A DNA stretch of 64,000 nt from a virus: positions 1-64,000 of IMG/VR virus record IMGVR_UViG_3300044631_000812; one strand, written 5' to 3'. Position numbers and translations under genes: made by a program. Below are positions 1-9,449 of this stretch, one piece after another; within the stretch, counting starts at the first letter, position 1, and every line of letters begins with the position of its first letter. The notes under the pieces were generated by a model. It ran no database searches. It was not told where the DNA came from and saw only the letters and a list, made by a program, of their open reading frames with translations.

Positions 1-51
1 CTTGGTCGATTGCTTATGGCTATGAGAGGCAAGGATAAATGGATTAAATAG
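1..51 (+). CDS. 3' end of an unknown gene (partial)
   Basis: Frame 1 is open from the window edge to a TAG that directly abuts the ATG of the next gene. Only about 16 residues are visible, ending KDKWIK. The immediate junction with a tail gene suggests the same late operon and probably a virion protein, but the product cannot be identified. Confidence 0.4.
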   Translation, partial: LGRLLMAMRGKDKWIK

Positions 52-3000
52 ATGGAGTTTCAAAGAACATTTCTTGCCGGTAGGATGAACAAAGATCTCG
101 ACGAGAGATTAGTACCGGACGGTGAATACCGTGATGCGGTTAACGTTACTATTGATACATCTGAGGGGTCAAATATTGGTGCCGTTCAGAACGCTCTTGG
201 TAACACCATAACTACCAACATAACTACCATACTGTCTAAATACCAAGTGGCTGCCCCATTAAACGCTGTGACTATAGGTGCAATATCAGTTGAAGCTGAA
301 AACCTATTATATTGGTTTGTAAAAGCTGACAACTTTGAGGGTATATTTGAGTACAACCAAGTTACTAACACATCATTGTTGGTATTAGGTACTACAACTA
401 ATCAACTTGGATTTGATAAAAACCACCTCATCACTGGTGTTAACTATGTGACTGATGGTAATGGCGGAGGTCTTCTTATTTGGAATGACAACTTAAATCC
501 ACCTAGAAAGATTAATATTAGCAGGTGTAAAGAATACAGTGTTAATGATCCTAGGATTAATAATGACATTAACTTGATTGTTGCACCCCCATTAAACTCA
601 CCTTTCATATCATTAAATACCATATCAACACCAAACTTAGAGCCTAACAATATTGAGGATAAGTTTGTATACTTTAGTTATCGATATAAGTATGTGGACA
701 ATGAGTACTCCTCAATGTCTCCATTTTCTGCGGTTTCTTTTAATCCTAAAACTTTATTAATAGATACTGAAACTGGGGAGAATAAAGGAATGCTCAACAA
801 GTTCAATCAAGTTGAGGTTGTGTTTGAAACAGGCAACGAATTTGTAAAAGAAATACAACTATTAGTATGGGAATCAAGAACGCTAAATGTAAAAATAGTT
901 GAGACCCTAAATAAAGAAGAGATAGGCATACTAAGCAACTCTACCTATAGCTTTAAATTTATGAATAACAAGACCTATGCAGCCTTACCAGCTGATCAGG
1001 TGACTAGATTGTTCGATAATGTGCCATTAAAAGCATTAGCTCAAGATATTATAGGTAATCGATTGATTATGGGTAACTATACTCAGTTTAGAGATCTTAT
1101 AGACAACTCTGGAGACTTTATAGATATTAACTACACTGTTGGCTACATATCTGACACAGTTACTTCAGAACCTAAACAGACATGGAGAAGTGATCGCGAC
1201 TACGAGATTGGCATTGCATACTTGGATGATTACGGTCGAATGACTACCGTGCTTACGACTACAACTGATAACACAAGTAACAATCTATCTAACTCAGTAT
1301 ACATACCGCCAACCAATTCAAGCACAGCTAACTCATTACTTGTCAACATAAAAAACAAGGCACCTGAGTGGGCAACCGGATATCGATTCTTTGTAAAGCA
1401 ATCTAAGACTGAATATTATAATATATTTCCAGTAACTTTTTTGGTATCTGGTTCTTACCGATATTTCTTGATTAATGAAGCAGACAGAGATAAGATTAAA
1501 GTAAATGGATATATTATATTCAAGTCTTCTGGTAATGGTCCTACACATTCAAACAAAAGATTTAAAGTTCTTGAGCTTGATCAAAAGGCTGCAAATGCTA
1601 TTAATAGTGGTTCATTAGAAGGTCTTTACTTTAAGATTAAAGCTGATGCATCTGATACATTTATTAGCGCAACAAGTCAAGTGGTATTTAACTTTAACGG
1701 ATCAGGTAGAGGTCCTAAATTTATTGGATCTCCACTTGCAACAATTGATCCAGTTACGCAGAGAACAGCAAACGCAAGTATATCAAAAACATTAGCATAC
1801 TATCACTTTAGTGGTGATAATACTATACAAAATACTGGTCCTTCTGTCAATCTAATCAACATAAATTGTCAGACAGATGCAAGGTTAACTGTGCTAATAA
1901 CTCCAAATAACAAATATAAAACAACTCTAACATTAGATCAATCGTCTTTCAGTGCTGAGGCAAATATCACTACATCACCTGTATCCATTACTATTGCAAC
2001 CAACCAAACAGCAAACCTGGTATTTCAACCTGGTACATACAACCCTGGAGATAGATTTGTATTTAACATAAGAGGAGTAGGAAGTAGAGCTGGAACACCT
2101 TCAGCTAGAAACAACCCTAATTTCGGATTACCTGTAAACATAAATTCATTTAACAGAGATGAGTATGGAGGTGTTGCATTGTTGCAGGAACCTACAGGTA
2201 GCGTTATATATCCAGGTGCACAAATAGTAATAGATATTGAATATGACTGTGCTCCTGGAGATGGGTATAGAGCTAAAACTAATTCATTTACATCTACTAA
2301 TTACTATACTAATTTAGAAGAGTGGTTTTATGAGTCAGGTGCTTATTCAAGCTTTGTTCAATGGAAAGATGAAAACTCAACAAATAACATAGGATCAAAA
2401 GGAGTTACATTTAGAAACGGAATATCTTACAATAATGTTGGTTCCCAACTTTCAAATACCATAGTTCAAGTTCCTTTTTCTACACCTGGATCTAAATTAT
2501 ATATGTGTATACAAGGTTTTGGAGATGGATCTTTCAACCAAAAGAACGAAATAAAGGCATCTTTAAAAGTTACACAGACTCCATTAAATAATAAAATAAC
2601 TGCCGAGACAGTTCCGGATAATGATGATGTAGATATATTCTACGAGATGAGCAGAACATATCCTGTTGATATTAATGGTAATCACATGGTTTTATGGAAT
2701 TATGATAGATGTGTTGCTATTGGATCTGCTTTAAGATTAATTCAAGACGATAAAACACAACCTCATTATTTTAAAGATGGGCAGCAAGTATATATTACAG
2801 CAGCAAACATACCTGCAGCATTTTACACAATTACTGGTATTCCAGATAGATATACAATACAAATAAACTACGCAACAGCAACAGCAACCATCCCTGGTGG
2901 TGTTTCTGATAACATATTAGATAAAAACCAATCAGGAGTACTCAATCAAGCTGTTATTCAATTAAACAATATCGGCAACAAGAATTCAGACTATAACGCT

Positions 3001-3969
3001 TACTGCTATGGAAATGGTGTTGAGTCTAACCGAATATTAGATGGATTCAATGAGCCATGGCTGAAGTACAGCCTGCGCGCTAGTGGTGTTATTGAGGATT
3101 ATGAAGAGCAAATAAAAGACACGTCGGTTACATATAGCGGCTTATATCGTTGGGATTCATCTATTAATAGATTGAATGAGTTCAACCTATCTCTTGCTAA
3201 CTTCAAAAACCTAGACAAGAACTTTGGCACCGTCCAAAAACTTTACGCTAGAACAACTGACCTAGTGGTATTACACCAAGACAAAATAACTTCAGTTCTG
3301 TATGGCAAAAACTTATTGGTTGATGCCGTTGGTGGTGGATCAGTAGCCTCTGTGCCTGAAGTGCTTGGAACACAGATTGCCTTACCTTACGAGTTTGGTA
3401 TATCATCAAATCCAGAGAGTTTTGCTGTATGGAGTGATCGAATGTACTTCTCTGATGCTAAGAGAGGTGTTGTTCTTCAAATGCAAGGCGATCAAGTAAT
3501 GCAGATATCTCGAATGGGTATGTCTGATTATTTTAGAGATTTAATGGCAAGCACGCCAAATATGGCTAAGCTTGGTGCATACGACCCATACAATCATAAT
3601 TACGTGATTGCGTCTACAGATAGAAGAAATGTACCTTGCGATATACAGATTAATCCATATGCTGATTCTTTCCCTTACAATACAGCTGGAAGTCTTCAAT
3701 ATTTATTTGCACTATCAGGTACAACAAGCTGGTCAATTACATTAATTAATAACGGATTTGGTACTAACTGGATTGAACTTCCTCCTTACTGTCAGACAGG
3801 TGTAGGTGCTCAAGATATATACGCAAGAATTCAAAATAACATCACTCTATCAAACAGAAGTGTTATTGTTAGAGTTGCATACTGTAACACATACGTAGAC
3901 TACACATTAACTCAAGGTAGAACTAGAAAAATAGACTTTAATATTTTAACATTAGGCACAGATGGGTAA
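52..3969 (+). CDS. Large virion protein, probable tail stabilisation/tail hub protein
   Basis: This 1305-aa protein begins with a conserved-looking block (residues about 3-45, with FLAGRMNKDLDERLVPDGEY and then GAVQNALGN). I associate this block with the stabilisation or tail-hub proteins of podovirus-like Bacteroidetes phages (P22 gp10-type role), and that assignment is from memory. No membrane segment or catalytic motif is visible. The C-terminal third (for example VWSDRMYFSDAKRGVVLQM, about residues 1125-1143) looks like a beta-propeller or blade surface. The middle (nt about 1550-2990) is clearly more AT-rich than both flanks, as if a module had been swapped in. The gene overlaps the next by 8 bp, consistent with a tail operon. 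It could also be another tail-tube or adaptor protein. Confidence 0.5.
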   Translation: MEFQRTFLAGRMNKDLDERLVPDGEYRDAVNVTIDTSEGSNIGAVQNALGNTITTNITTILSKYQVAAPLNAVTIGAISVEAENLLYWFVKADNFEGIFEYNQVTNTSLLVLGTTTNQLGFDKNHLITGVNYVTDGNGGGLLIWNDNLNPPRKINISRCKEYSVNDPRINNDINLIVAPPLNSPFISLNTISTPNLEPNNIEDKFVYFSYRYKYVDNEYSSMSPFSAVSFNPKTLLIDTETGENKGMLNKFNQVEVVFETGNEFVKEIQLLVWESRTLNVKIVETLNKEEIGILSNSTYSFKFMNNKTYAALPADQVTRLFDNVPLKALAQDIIGNRLIMGNYTQFRDLIDNSGDFIDINYTVGYISDTVTSEPKQTWRSDRDYEIGIAYLDDYGRMTTVLTTTTDNTSNNLSNSVYIPPTNSSTANSLLVNIKNKAPEWATGYRFFVKQSKTEYYNIFPVTFLVSGSYRYFLINEADRDKIKVNGYIIFKSSGNGPTHSNKRFKVLELDQKAANAINSGSLEGLYFKIKADASDTFISATSQVVFNFNGSGRGPKFIGSPLATIDPVTQRTANASISKTLAYYHFSGDNTIQNTGPSVNLININCQTDARLTVLITPNNKYKTTLTLDQSSFSAEANITTSPVSITIATNQTANLVFQPGTYNPGDRFVFNIRGVGSRAGTPSARNNPNFGLPVNINSFNRDEYGGVALLQEPTGSVIYPGAQIVIDIEYDCAPGDGYRAKTNSFTSTNYYTNLEEWFYESGAYSSFVQWKDENSTNNIGSKGVTFRNGISYNNVGSQLSNTIVQVPFSTPGSKLYMCIQGFGDGSFNQKNEIKASLKVTQTPLNNKITAETVPDNDDVDIFYEMSRTYPVDINGNHMVLWNYDRCVAIGSALRLIQDDKTQPHYFKDGQQVYITAANIPAAFYTITGIPDRYTIQINYATATATIPGGVSDNILDKNQSGVLNQAVIQLNNIGNKNSDYNAYCYGNGVESNRILDGFNEPWLKYSLRASGVIEDYEEQIKDTSVTYSGLYRWDSSINRLNEFNLSLANFKNLDKNFGTVQKLYARTTDLVVLHQDKITSVLYGKNLLVDAVGGGSVASVPEVLGTQIALPYEFGISSNPESFAVWSDRMYFSDAKRGVVLQMQGDQVMQISRMGMSDYFRDLMASTPNMAKLGAYDPYNHNYVIASTDRRNVPCDIQINPYADSFPYNTAGSLQYLFALSGTTSWSITLINNGFGTNWIELPPYCQTGVGAQDIYARIQNNITLSNRSVIVRVAYCNTYVDYTLTQGRTRKIDFNILTLGTDG

Positions 3970-6613
3970 AACTAAGCAGGCATTCAGCTACACAGGTAGC
4001 TCAACATACACAATTGACAATGTGGTATTAAGTAGCAGCGCTATCGCTCTATTTGATACGTCCACAGGTGTCGGTGGCGTTGACTATATTCCATACGATG
4101 GGGCTACCGTCACTGTGGTCGCTGGTGATGTTTTATCTGACTACCGACAGCTCGCACCAACTTTAAATAATAAGCTCTATTATTTGGTTTCAGACACTGC
4201 ATACACAGCAGCTGACAAGACAACCATACTTAGCATAGCAACTGAAATACCGGTCATTTATTCGGCAGGAGTATTTACCGGCACATTTGTTTTCTTAAAT
4301 CCAAATAACTATGAGTATGTATACTTGTTATGGGATTATGAGGATAAAATGGATACCGTTGCGTCATATAAAGGCGTAACCGATAGCCGAGCAATCGATA
4401 TGCTTTTCGGGCCTAACATCGGGCGAGCTGGTATTAGTTTTAATACCGTTGACCCAGACCAACCAACAAGATATCAGATTGAATGGAACGGTGAGATTGT
4501 TGCGGATACTAAATATGTCGGTTTAAATTCATCCGCAAACTACATAAAATTAGAAGCTGCAGGTATTCCCGCAGAAGATATTGGTCTTGTGGCTCCATAC
4601 GATGGTCTTGTTAATAATGGCACTGGCATTATTGAATTTTACAAAAATCTACCTGAAGGTGAAGCAAGTTTAATTGTATCTTCAGCAACTGCTAGTTCTA
4701 CATGGATAGTAAACAAGATTAATCCATATTTAACTCAGTTTTATATTGACCAAGATCCTGGAACAACTGCAAATGTATGCGCACAGTGTCCTGATGTCGC
4801 TATTTACCATAATGGCATTGACGCTCTTCCAAACGTTGGAGATCAGTTGTTTACAACAAGCACAGGATCAGCAGTTTACGTTGGTGATGATTTTTTACAT
4901 CTTATTGATACAAGATCATGCACTACTCCTCCAATATCAAACTTAAGTTATATTGAGATAAGCTCTACAGGTGAGGTTTTATCAAAACAAAGCTGTACAT
5001 GTTCAGAGTTTGCGGTTCCATTTATTATTGCGGATCCAATTACAGCTAATACTAATACCTCAGAGAGTGTAACGATAGAGGTTATTAATAATCCTACTTC
5101 TTGGGTAGTTAGCTCAAGCACGTTACCCGATCAGGCAACTTTCTCAAATGGGACTATATATTTTGAAAATTGCCCTGCTGGTGTTTATTCAATAGAATTA
5201 TCAGCATTAAATTGCGTAGGAAGAAGCTCATTAGTTACTATATCTGTAACAGTGTCAGACCTTGGCAACATGAAGCCTTTCTTAATTGACGTTGAGCAGT
5301 TTAAAGAATCTGGTAGAGATGCATGTCTAGTAATACCTACATTTACCTTAATGTACTTTGAGGGTGATGGTTACATACCAAACCTAATCGATACTGTATT
5401 CTACGACTCAGAAGGCTTACGTCCATTTATGGGAGGTAAGAAATGGTACTATATAAATGACTCAAACTACAGCATTCAGATTGATCAAGAAGGAACCATT
5501 ATTGGAAAAAGTGTGTGTGTTGGAGCCACTACAACGACTACAACGACAAGCACAACAACACTACCTTCAGGCACCTATTTTAATGCAACATCATGCGTTG
5601 ATAACACATTAAGTGTTGTACTAAGAAATTCATTAGGAACATCAATTGCAACAAATTTAGTTGTTAAAACAACAGACGGTAACTGTTGGAGAGTAACCGG
5701 ATCAAGAACCGCAGCAACGCCATATTATAATGTTGTTACACCGATAGTTACATACGCTGACTGCACTGCATGTACTGGGACTACCACAACTACAACTACT
5801 AGCACAACCACAACGTCAACGCCCGTCACTGGTTTTGACTTTGATGTTACGCCATTCAACACAGACCTATTGGCATGCACGTCCACACCGTCATATGTAA
5901 CATACTATCACACAGGCACATTAGCAGTAAACAGTTTTGTTTACACCAACTCAGGCGCCACAACACTATTTAATGGGGGGTTCTTGTGGTATTTAGTTAG
6001 AAAGTCAGGTGTGACATATGCTTGCCTAGTCGCTGACACAGGTCAGATTCTAAAGCTATTGGCTTGCTCAGGTGTAACCACTACAACAACCACAACCACA
6101 TTGCCTTTCTATTACTACAATGGAACTAAATGTGTGGGCGGTGCTGCTGTACTAATGAGATACCAAGGCTTTGCTCCTTTAAGTTTGCCTAATTTCATAA
6201 AAGACAGTAACGGCGATTGCATAACAATCACGTCAGTAGCTTCACCTGGAGCGCAAAATGGTGACATATACTACACTTATGGAAGCTGTTCAGAGTGCGC
6301 TGCAACTACAACTACTACAACAACTACTACAACTACAACAACGTCAACTACAACAACATCAACTACCACAACGACGATTGCTCCGTTGACGTCAATCACG
6401 CTGTCATACTCTTCTTCACAATCAACAGTTTGTACTGTTCTTGATATTGATAATTATTATGTAAATGGTGCAATTGGTGTCCCTGGAAATAATATCTTTA
6501 CAAACCTTTTAGGCACTATTTCAGCGCCTGCTGGTTGGTACTTGAATTTAATTATTAATGTCGCGTATGAATGGGACGGATCAGACTGGACCGGAGCGAC
6601 TAACGTTTGTTAA
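3962..6613 (+). CDS. Thr-rich modular virion protein, likely tail adhesin
   Basis: This 883-aa protein has a putative Ig-like/beta-rich N-terminal half. It is followed by small Cys-containing domains separated by four runs made almost only of Thr and Ser (around residues 523-533, 607-620, 706-713 and 782-805). The inter-run domains share the pattern C-x(n)-DGxCxxIT/V...YxxCxxC, so they look like duplicated modules. The Thr runs would act as extended, possibly glycosylated linkers. A glycosyltransferase-like gene follows directly (TAATG junction), so Thr or Ser glycosylation of this protein is a reasonable inference. A host-recognition role is inferred from architecture and position beside tail genes. 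No enzyme motif is visible. Confidence 0.6.
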   Translation: MGKTKQAFSYTGSSTYTIDNVVLSSSAIALFDTSTGVGGVDYIPYDGATVTVVAGDVLSDYRQLAPTLNNKLYYLVSDTAYTAADKTTILSIATEIPVIYSAGVFTGTFVFLNPNNYEYVYLLWDYEDKMDTVASYKGVTDSRAIDMLFGPNIGRAGISFNTVDPDQPTRYQIEWNGEIVADTKYVGLNSSANYIKLEAAGIPAEDIGLVAPYDGLVNNGTGIIEFYKNLPEGEASLIVSSATASSTWIVNKINPYLTQFYIDQDPGTTANVCAQCPDVAIYHNGIDALPNVGDQLFTTSTGSAVYVGDDFLHLIDTRSCTTPPISNLSYIEISSTGEVLSKQSCTCSEFAVPFIIADPITANTNTSESVTIEVINNPTSWVVSSSTLPDQATFSNGTIYFENCPAGVYSIELSALNCVGRSSLVTISVTVSDLGNMKPFLIDVEQFKESGRDACLVIPTFTLMYFEGDGYIPNLIDTVFYDSEGLRPFMGGKKWYYINDSNYSIQIDQEGTIIGKSVCVGATTTTTTTSTTTLPSGTYFNATSCVDNTLSVVLRNSLGTSIATNLVVKTTDGNCWRVTGSRTAATPYYNVVTPIVTYADCTACTGTTTTTTTSTTTTSTPVTGFDFDVTPFNTDLLACTSTPSYVTYYHTGTLAVNSFVYTNSGATTLFNGGFLWYLVRKSGVTYACLVADTGQILKLLACSGVTTTTTTTTLPFYYYNGTKCVGGAAVLMRYQGFAPLSLPNFIKDSNGDCITITSVASPGAQNGDIYYTYGSCSECAATTTTTTTTTTTTTSTTTTSTTTTTIAPLTSITLSYSSSQSTVCTVLDIDNYYVNGAIGVPGNNIFTNLLGTISAPAGWYLNLIINVAYEWDGSDWTGATNVC
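5527..6377 (+). repeat. Four ACN-triplet tracts encoding poly-Thr linkers
   Basis: Tracts of ACA/ACT/ACC/ACG codons lie at about 5527-5559, 5780-5821, 6076-6100 and 6304-6377. Codons are mixed within tracts, so protein-level selection for Thr is likely. In-frame length variation by slippage or recombination between tracts is plausible. Confidence 0.8.
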
Positions 6614-7530
6614 TGAAGACACTTAGGATGTTGTCAGCGCAACCTGCGCTTGACTACTACGCTTGGCAGATTGAGGTGTGCATACATAACTTTGCATCTC
6701 TCGGTTATAAGAACATTGATATTGTAGCTGGATATCAGGATGAGATACCAGAGTCTTGGAATAAGTTATACCAAACTTATAGTGATATTGCTAGGTTCTT
6801 TTTCTATAAAGACACTATGGGAGATTGTAACTACCCGCCTGCTATTCAAGCTCATTTACTTCAGAAGCATTTCAAGAAACATCCAGAGTTAAAAAACGAT
6901 GTGTTCTTTTTTCATGACGCTGATTTTGTTTTCACTAAGTATATGGACTTTACTCCATACCTAGAGGGAGATATCTGGTACTTCTCAGACACTATCTCAT
7001 ATATAGGATATGACTATATCATGAGCAAGGGTGAAGAAGTATTAAAGGCCATGTGTAACCAAGTTGGAATATCACGTAAACTAATTGAGTTTAATAAGAA
7101 TAAAAGTGGTGGCGCTCAGAAGCTCATGAAGAATCTAACCTCACACTATTGGGGAAAAGTAGAGCAAGATAGCAAGGACTTATACAACCTACTGACTGGT
7201 CTTCAACATGTTAAGAAGGAAGGTGATCCGAACGGTATACAGGCATGGACTGCTAGTATGTGGGCCGAACTTTGGAACGCTTGGTTTTTCGGTCATCATG
7301 TTGAAGTACCAAAAGACTTTGATTTTGCTTGGGCAACCTGCCCTGCAGATCGATGGGATGATCTGTACTTCTTTCATAACGCCGGTGTTATAAATTCAAC
7401 GCAAGGCATGTTTCACAAGGCTTCATATATGGATAGCCTTCCATTTGAGACAGACCTTCAGTTAGATCCAAACAGATGCTCATACAAGTATTATGAGATG
7501 ATCAAGAGTATGAAAAGTTGCTTGGTCTAA
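6613..7530 (+). CDS. Glycosyltransferase-like protein (GT-A type, tentative)
   Basis: The protein is 305 aa from the ATG at 6613, which overlaps the stop of the upstream adhesin gene (TAATG). A TTG two codons earlier is less likely. A DxD-like element (HDAD, residues 101-104) follows a hydrophobic strand (VFFF), as in GT-A nucleotide-sugar transferases. Many Trp, Tyr and Phe residues and an SGGAQ segment fit sugar binding. The order of adhesin then glycosyltransferase suggests it modifies the Thr-rich linkers or another virion surface. The family assignment rests on the DxD context only. Confidence 0.5.
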   Translation: MKTLRMLSAQPALDYYAWQIEVCIHNFASLGYKNIDIVAGYQDEIPESWNKLYQTYSDIARFFFYKDTMGDCNYPPAIQAHLLQKHFKKHPELKNDVFFFHDADFVFTKYMDFTPYLEGDIWYFSDTISYIGYDYIMSKGEEVLKAMCNQVGISRKLIEFNKNKSGGAQKLMKNLTSHYWGKVEQDSKDLYNLLTGLQHVKKEGDPNGIQAWTASMWAELWNAWFFGHHVEVPKDFDFAWATCPADRWDDLYFFHNAGVINSTQGMFHKASYMDSLPFETDLQLDPNRCSYKYYEMIKSMKSCLV

Positions 7531-7536
7531 AATTCG

Positions 7537-7544
7537 TAACTTTG
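7537..7544 (+). promoter_or_regulatory. Bacteroidetes -7 box (TAACTTTG)
   Basis: TAACTTTG lies 4 nt before the next ATG, with a TTG at 7518-7520 (16-nt spacer, slightly short). A transcript from here would start at or within a few bases of the ATG, so it would be leaderless. Confidence 0.6.
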
Positions 7545-7548
7545 TTAT

Positions 7549-8316
7549 ATGATTATAGATACGCTTACATTCTCCAATAAGGCTGAGGGATGGACCTCTA
7601 GGTGGACCTATCGACCAGAGTGGATGATTGGTCTTAACAGCACTTTCTTTTCATTTAAAGAAGGTAATCTATATCAGCATGACACCAATCAAACTAGGAC
7701 ACAGTTTTATAATCAACCTGTTGACGATATTGATTTTTATGGTTTCTCTATAGAGACTATAATAAACGAGTCGCCTATAGAAACGAAAATGTTTAAGCTA
7801 TTGAACTTGGACTGCACGCACGCATTAGATGTGATAGGTGCTACAGATCTAGATCAGATTCAAATGGATAGCTCTCAGTTTGTTAAGAAAGAAGGTGACT
7901 TCTATTCATACCTAAGAAGGCCACAAGGGCAGTTGAATTTCGATCTTGTATCTATTCAAGGTGTAGGATTGGTTGACTCTGTTGCTGGCTTAGTTATATC
8001 ACTTGACGTACCATTTACAAATATAAACCCTGGAGATACGTTATATAAAGGCAACATATCAGCAGGTCAGCTAACAAACATACAGCTAGTAGGATCAATC
8101 AGTGCAGCGGCATCTCAACAAATAACAATAGCTACCGCATTTAGCAATACACCAAACCCTGGCGACTATTTATTCGTCAATAAAAACTCAACAGCTGAGT
8201 CATACGGAGCTAGAGGTAGGTATCTAAACCTAACAATGAGTCTAAGCGGTTCTGAGGCTACACCTGAAGTTGAGCTATTTGCTGTTAAGACGTCATTATT
8301 CAAAAGTTTTCCTTAA
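7549..8316 (+). CDS. Hypothetical virion protein
   Basis: This is a 255-aa protein with no recognised enzymatic motif. The N-terminal segment (WTYRPEWMIGLNSTFFSFKE, residues 20-39) resembles beta-propeller-like tail proteins that I associate with Bacteroidetes phages, but this is only a resemblance. It is placed between tail-type genes, has its own -7 box and may be expressed from a leaderless message. It is probably a minor tail or surface protein. Confidence 0.45.
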   Translation: MIIDTLTFSNKAEGWTSRWTYRPEWMIGLNSTFFSFKEGNLYQHDTNQTRTQFYNQPVDDIDFYGFSIETIINESPIETKMFKLLNLDCTHALDVIGATDLDQIQMDSSQFVKKEGDFYSYLRRPQGQLNFDLVSIQGVGLVDSVAGLVISLDVPFTNINPGDTLYKGNISAGQLTNIQLVGSISAAASQQITIATAFSNTPNPGDYLFVNKNSTAESYGARGRYLNLTMSLSGSEATPEVELFAVKTSLFKSFP

Positions 8317-8321
8317 ATTTG
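8314..8321 (+). promoter_or_regulatory. Bacteroidetes -7 box (TAAATTTG)
   Basis: TAAATTTG begins inside the stop codon of the upstream gene and ends 4 nt before the ATG at 8326. The spacing is the same as at 7537, again predicting a leaderless mRNA. Confidence 0.55.
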
Positions 8322-8325
8322 TTAC

Positions 8326-8730
8326 ATGGAAGTTAGGTATCTTGATGACCGTGACTACGATGTTTTAGCGTCATGGTGGAAAGATTGGAGATGGACTCCA
8401 CCGCCTAAAGATATGCTGCCTCAAAATGGAAGAGGTGGATTGATGATTACAAAGGATGGTGAAGACATTTGCGCTGGATTCATCTATTTTACCAACTCGG
8501 CTACTGCTTGGGTTGAATTTATTGTATCTAACTTTCAATATAAAAACAAAGACCGAAAGGACGCTATTCTAATTTTGATTAACGCACTATCGGAGGTTGC
8601 TAAGGAAAATGGATGCAAGTATGTATACACTTCACTTAAAAACCAAAGCTTAATAAACTACTATGCAGAGTGCGGATTCCAAAAGGGATCTGAGAACTGC
8701 ACTGAAATGATAAAGATATGGCAGCAGTAA
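8326..8730 (+). CDS. GNAT-fold acetyltransferase-like protein
   Basis: This 134-aa protein has a GNAT-like arrangement. The N-terminal part VRYLDDRDYDVLASWW fits strand 1 and helix 1. A central strand pair (ICAGFIYF, AWVEFIVS) comes next. The C-terminal NQSLINYYAECGFQKGSE matches the typical YxxxGF ending of GNAT domains. The acetyl-CoA loop (R/Q-x-x-G-x-G/A) is not clear, so activity is uncertain. The substrate is unknown. It sits between tail and internal virion genes and overlaps the next gene by 13 bp. Confidence 0.6.
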   Translation: MEVRYLDDRDYDVLASWWKDWRWTPPPKDMLPQNGRGGLMITKDGEDICAGFIYFTNSATAWVEFIVSNFQYKNKDRKDAILILINALSEVAKENGCKYVYTSLKNQSLINYYAECGFQKGSENCTEMIKIWQQ

Positions 8731-9449
8731 CATCAACATTAGTGGCATTAGGAGGAATTGGCCTTAGTGCCGCCCAGGCTATCAAGGCAAACAAAGATAT
8801 GAGACAGGCAGCAAGAGCTAGTGATCTATCTAAACAGCAACTCAAGCAAATCAAAGAGACCAATCCATTCAAGGCTGTTCAGACACCTATGCTTGGCTTT
8901 GAGTTGGCACAAGAACAACAGAACCAAAGGACAGCTCAGCTTGCTCAAATGGTTACGGGTCTTGGTGCTGAAGGTGCTATTGGAGGCATCGGCCAGTTGG
9001 CTCAAGCAGGTAACGAGCAAGATGTGCAATTAGCCGCTCAAGCTAATCAAACACAATTCCAAAGAGATATGGCACAAGCTGAGGCTGAGTCAGGTATTCA
9101 AGCCCGTAAAGCTGAGAGAGATTGGATGGCTGGTATTGGTGATATTCAAGAACAGAACATGAGACGAGCAGAGGCAGCTGCTAATAGAAATGCTGCAATA
9201 TCAGGGGCTTTTAGTTCTTTAGGTACAGCTGCTTTAGGTGTTGATGAAATGATAGACCTTTACCGTAAAAACAAATCAATACCTAATACCAAAGCAGGTG
9301 CCGGAGGAGGTGTAAACTGGGATTATTTATTTGGAAATAAACCAAACTATCTAAACTTACAACAGCCTCAAAATATGGTTACTGGATCTAACATAAATAA
9401 TCCTAACGCGGTGTTAGGTAATCAAGGAAACCAAGTACAACTACCATAA
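8718..9449 (+). CDS. Internal virion (ejection-type) protein, putative
   Basis: This 243-aa protein is rich in Ala, Gln and Gly. It has a short hydrophobic N-terminus (VALGGIGLSAAQA) followed by long helical and coiled-coil-prone stretches (residues about 30-170). A second small hydrophobic patch (ISGAFSSLGTAALGV) precedes a Gly- and Asn-rich tail. This composition and the position before two further large internal-type proteins fit podovirus ejection proteins such as P22 gp7/gp20 or T7 gp14. Homology is not shown. Its stop overlaps the next start (TAATGG). Confidence 0.5.
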   Translation: MAAVTSTLVALGGIGLSAAQAIKANKDMRQAARASDLSKQQLKQIKETNPFKAVQTPMLGFELAQEQQNQRTAQLAQMVTGLGAEGAIGGIGQLAQAGNEQDVQLAAQANQTQFQRDMAQAEAESGIQARKAERDWMAGIGDIQEQNMRRAEAAANRNAAISGAFSSLGTAALGVDEMIDLYRKNKSIPNTKAGAGGGVNWDYLFGNKPNYLNLQQPQNMVTGSNINNPNAVLGNQGNQVQLP

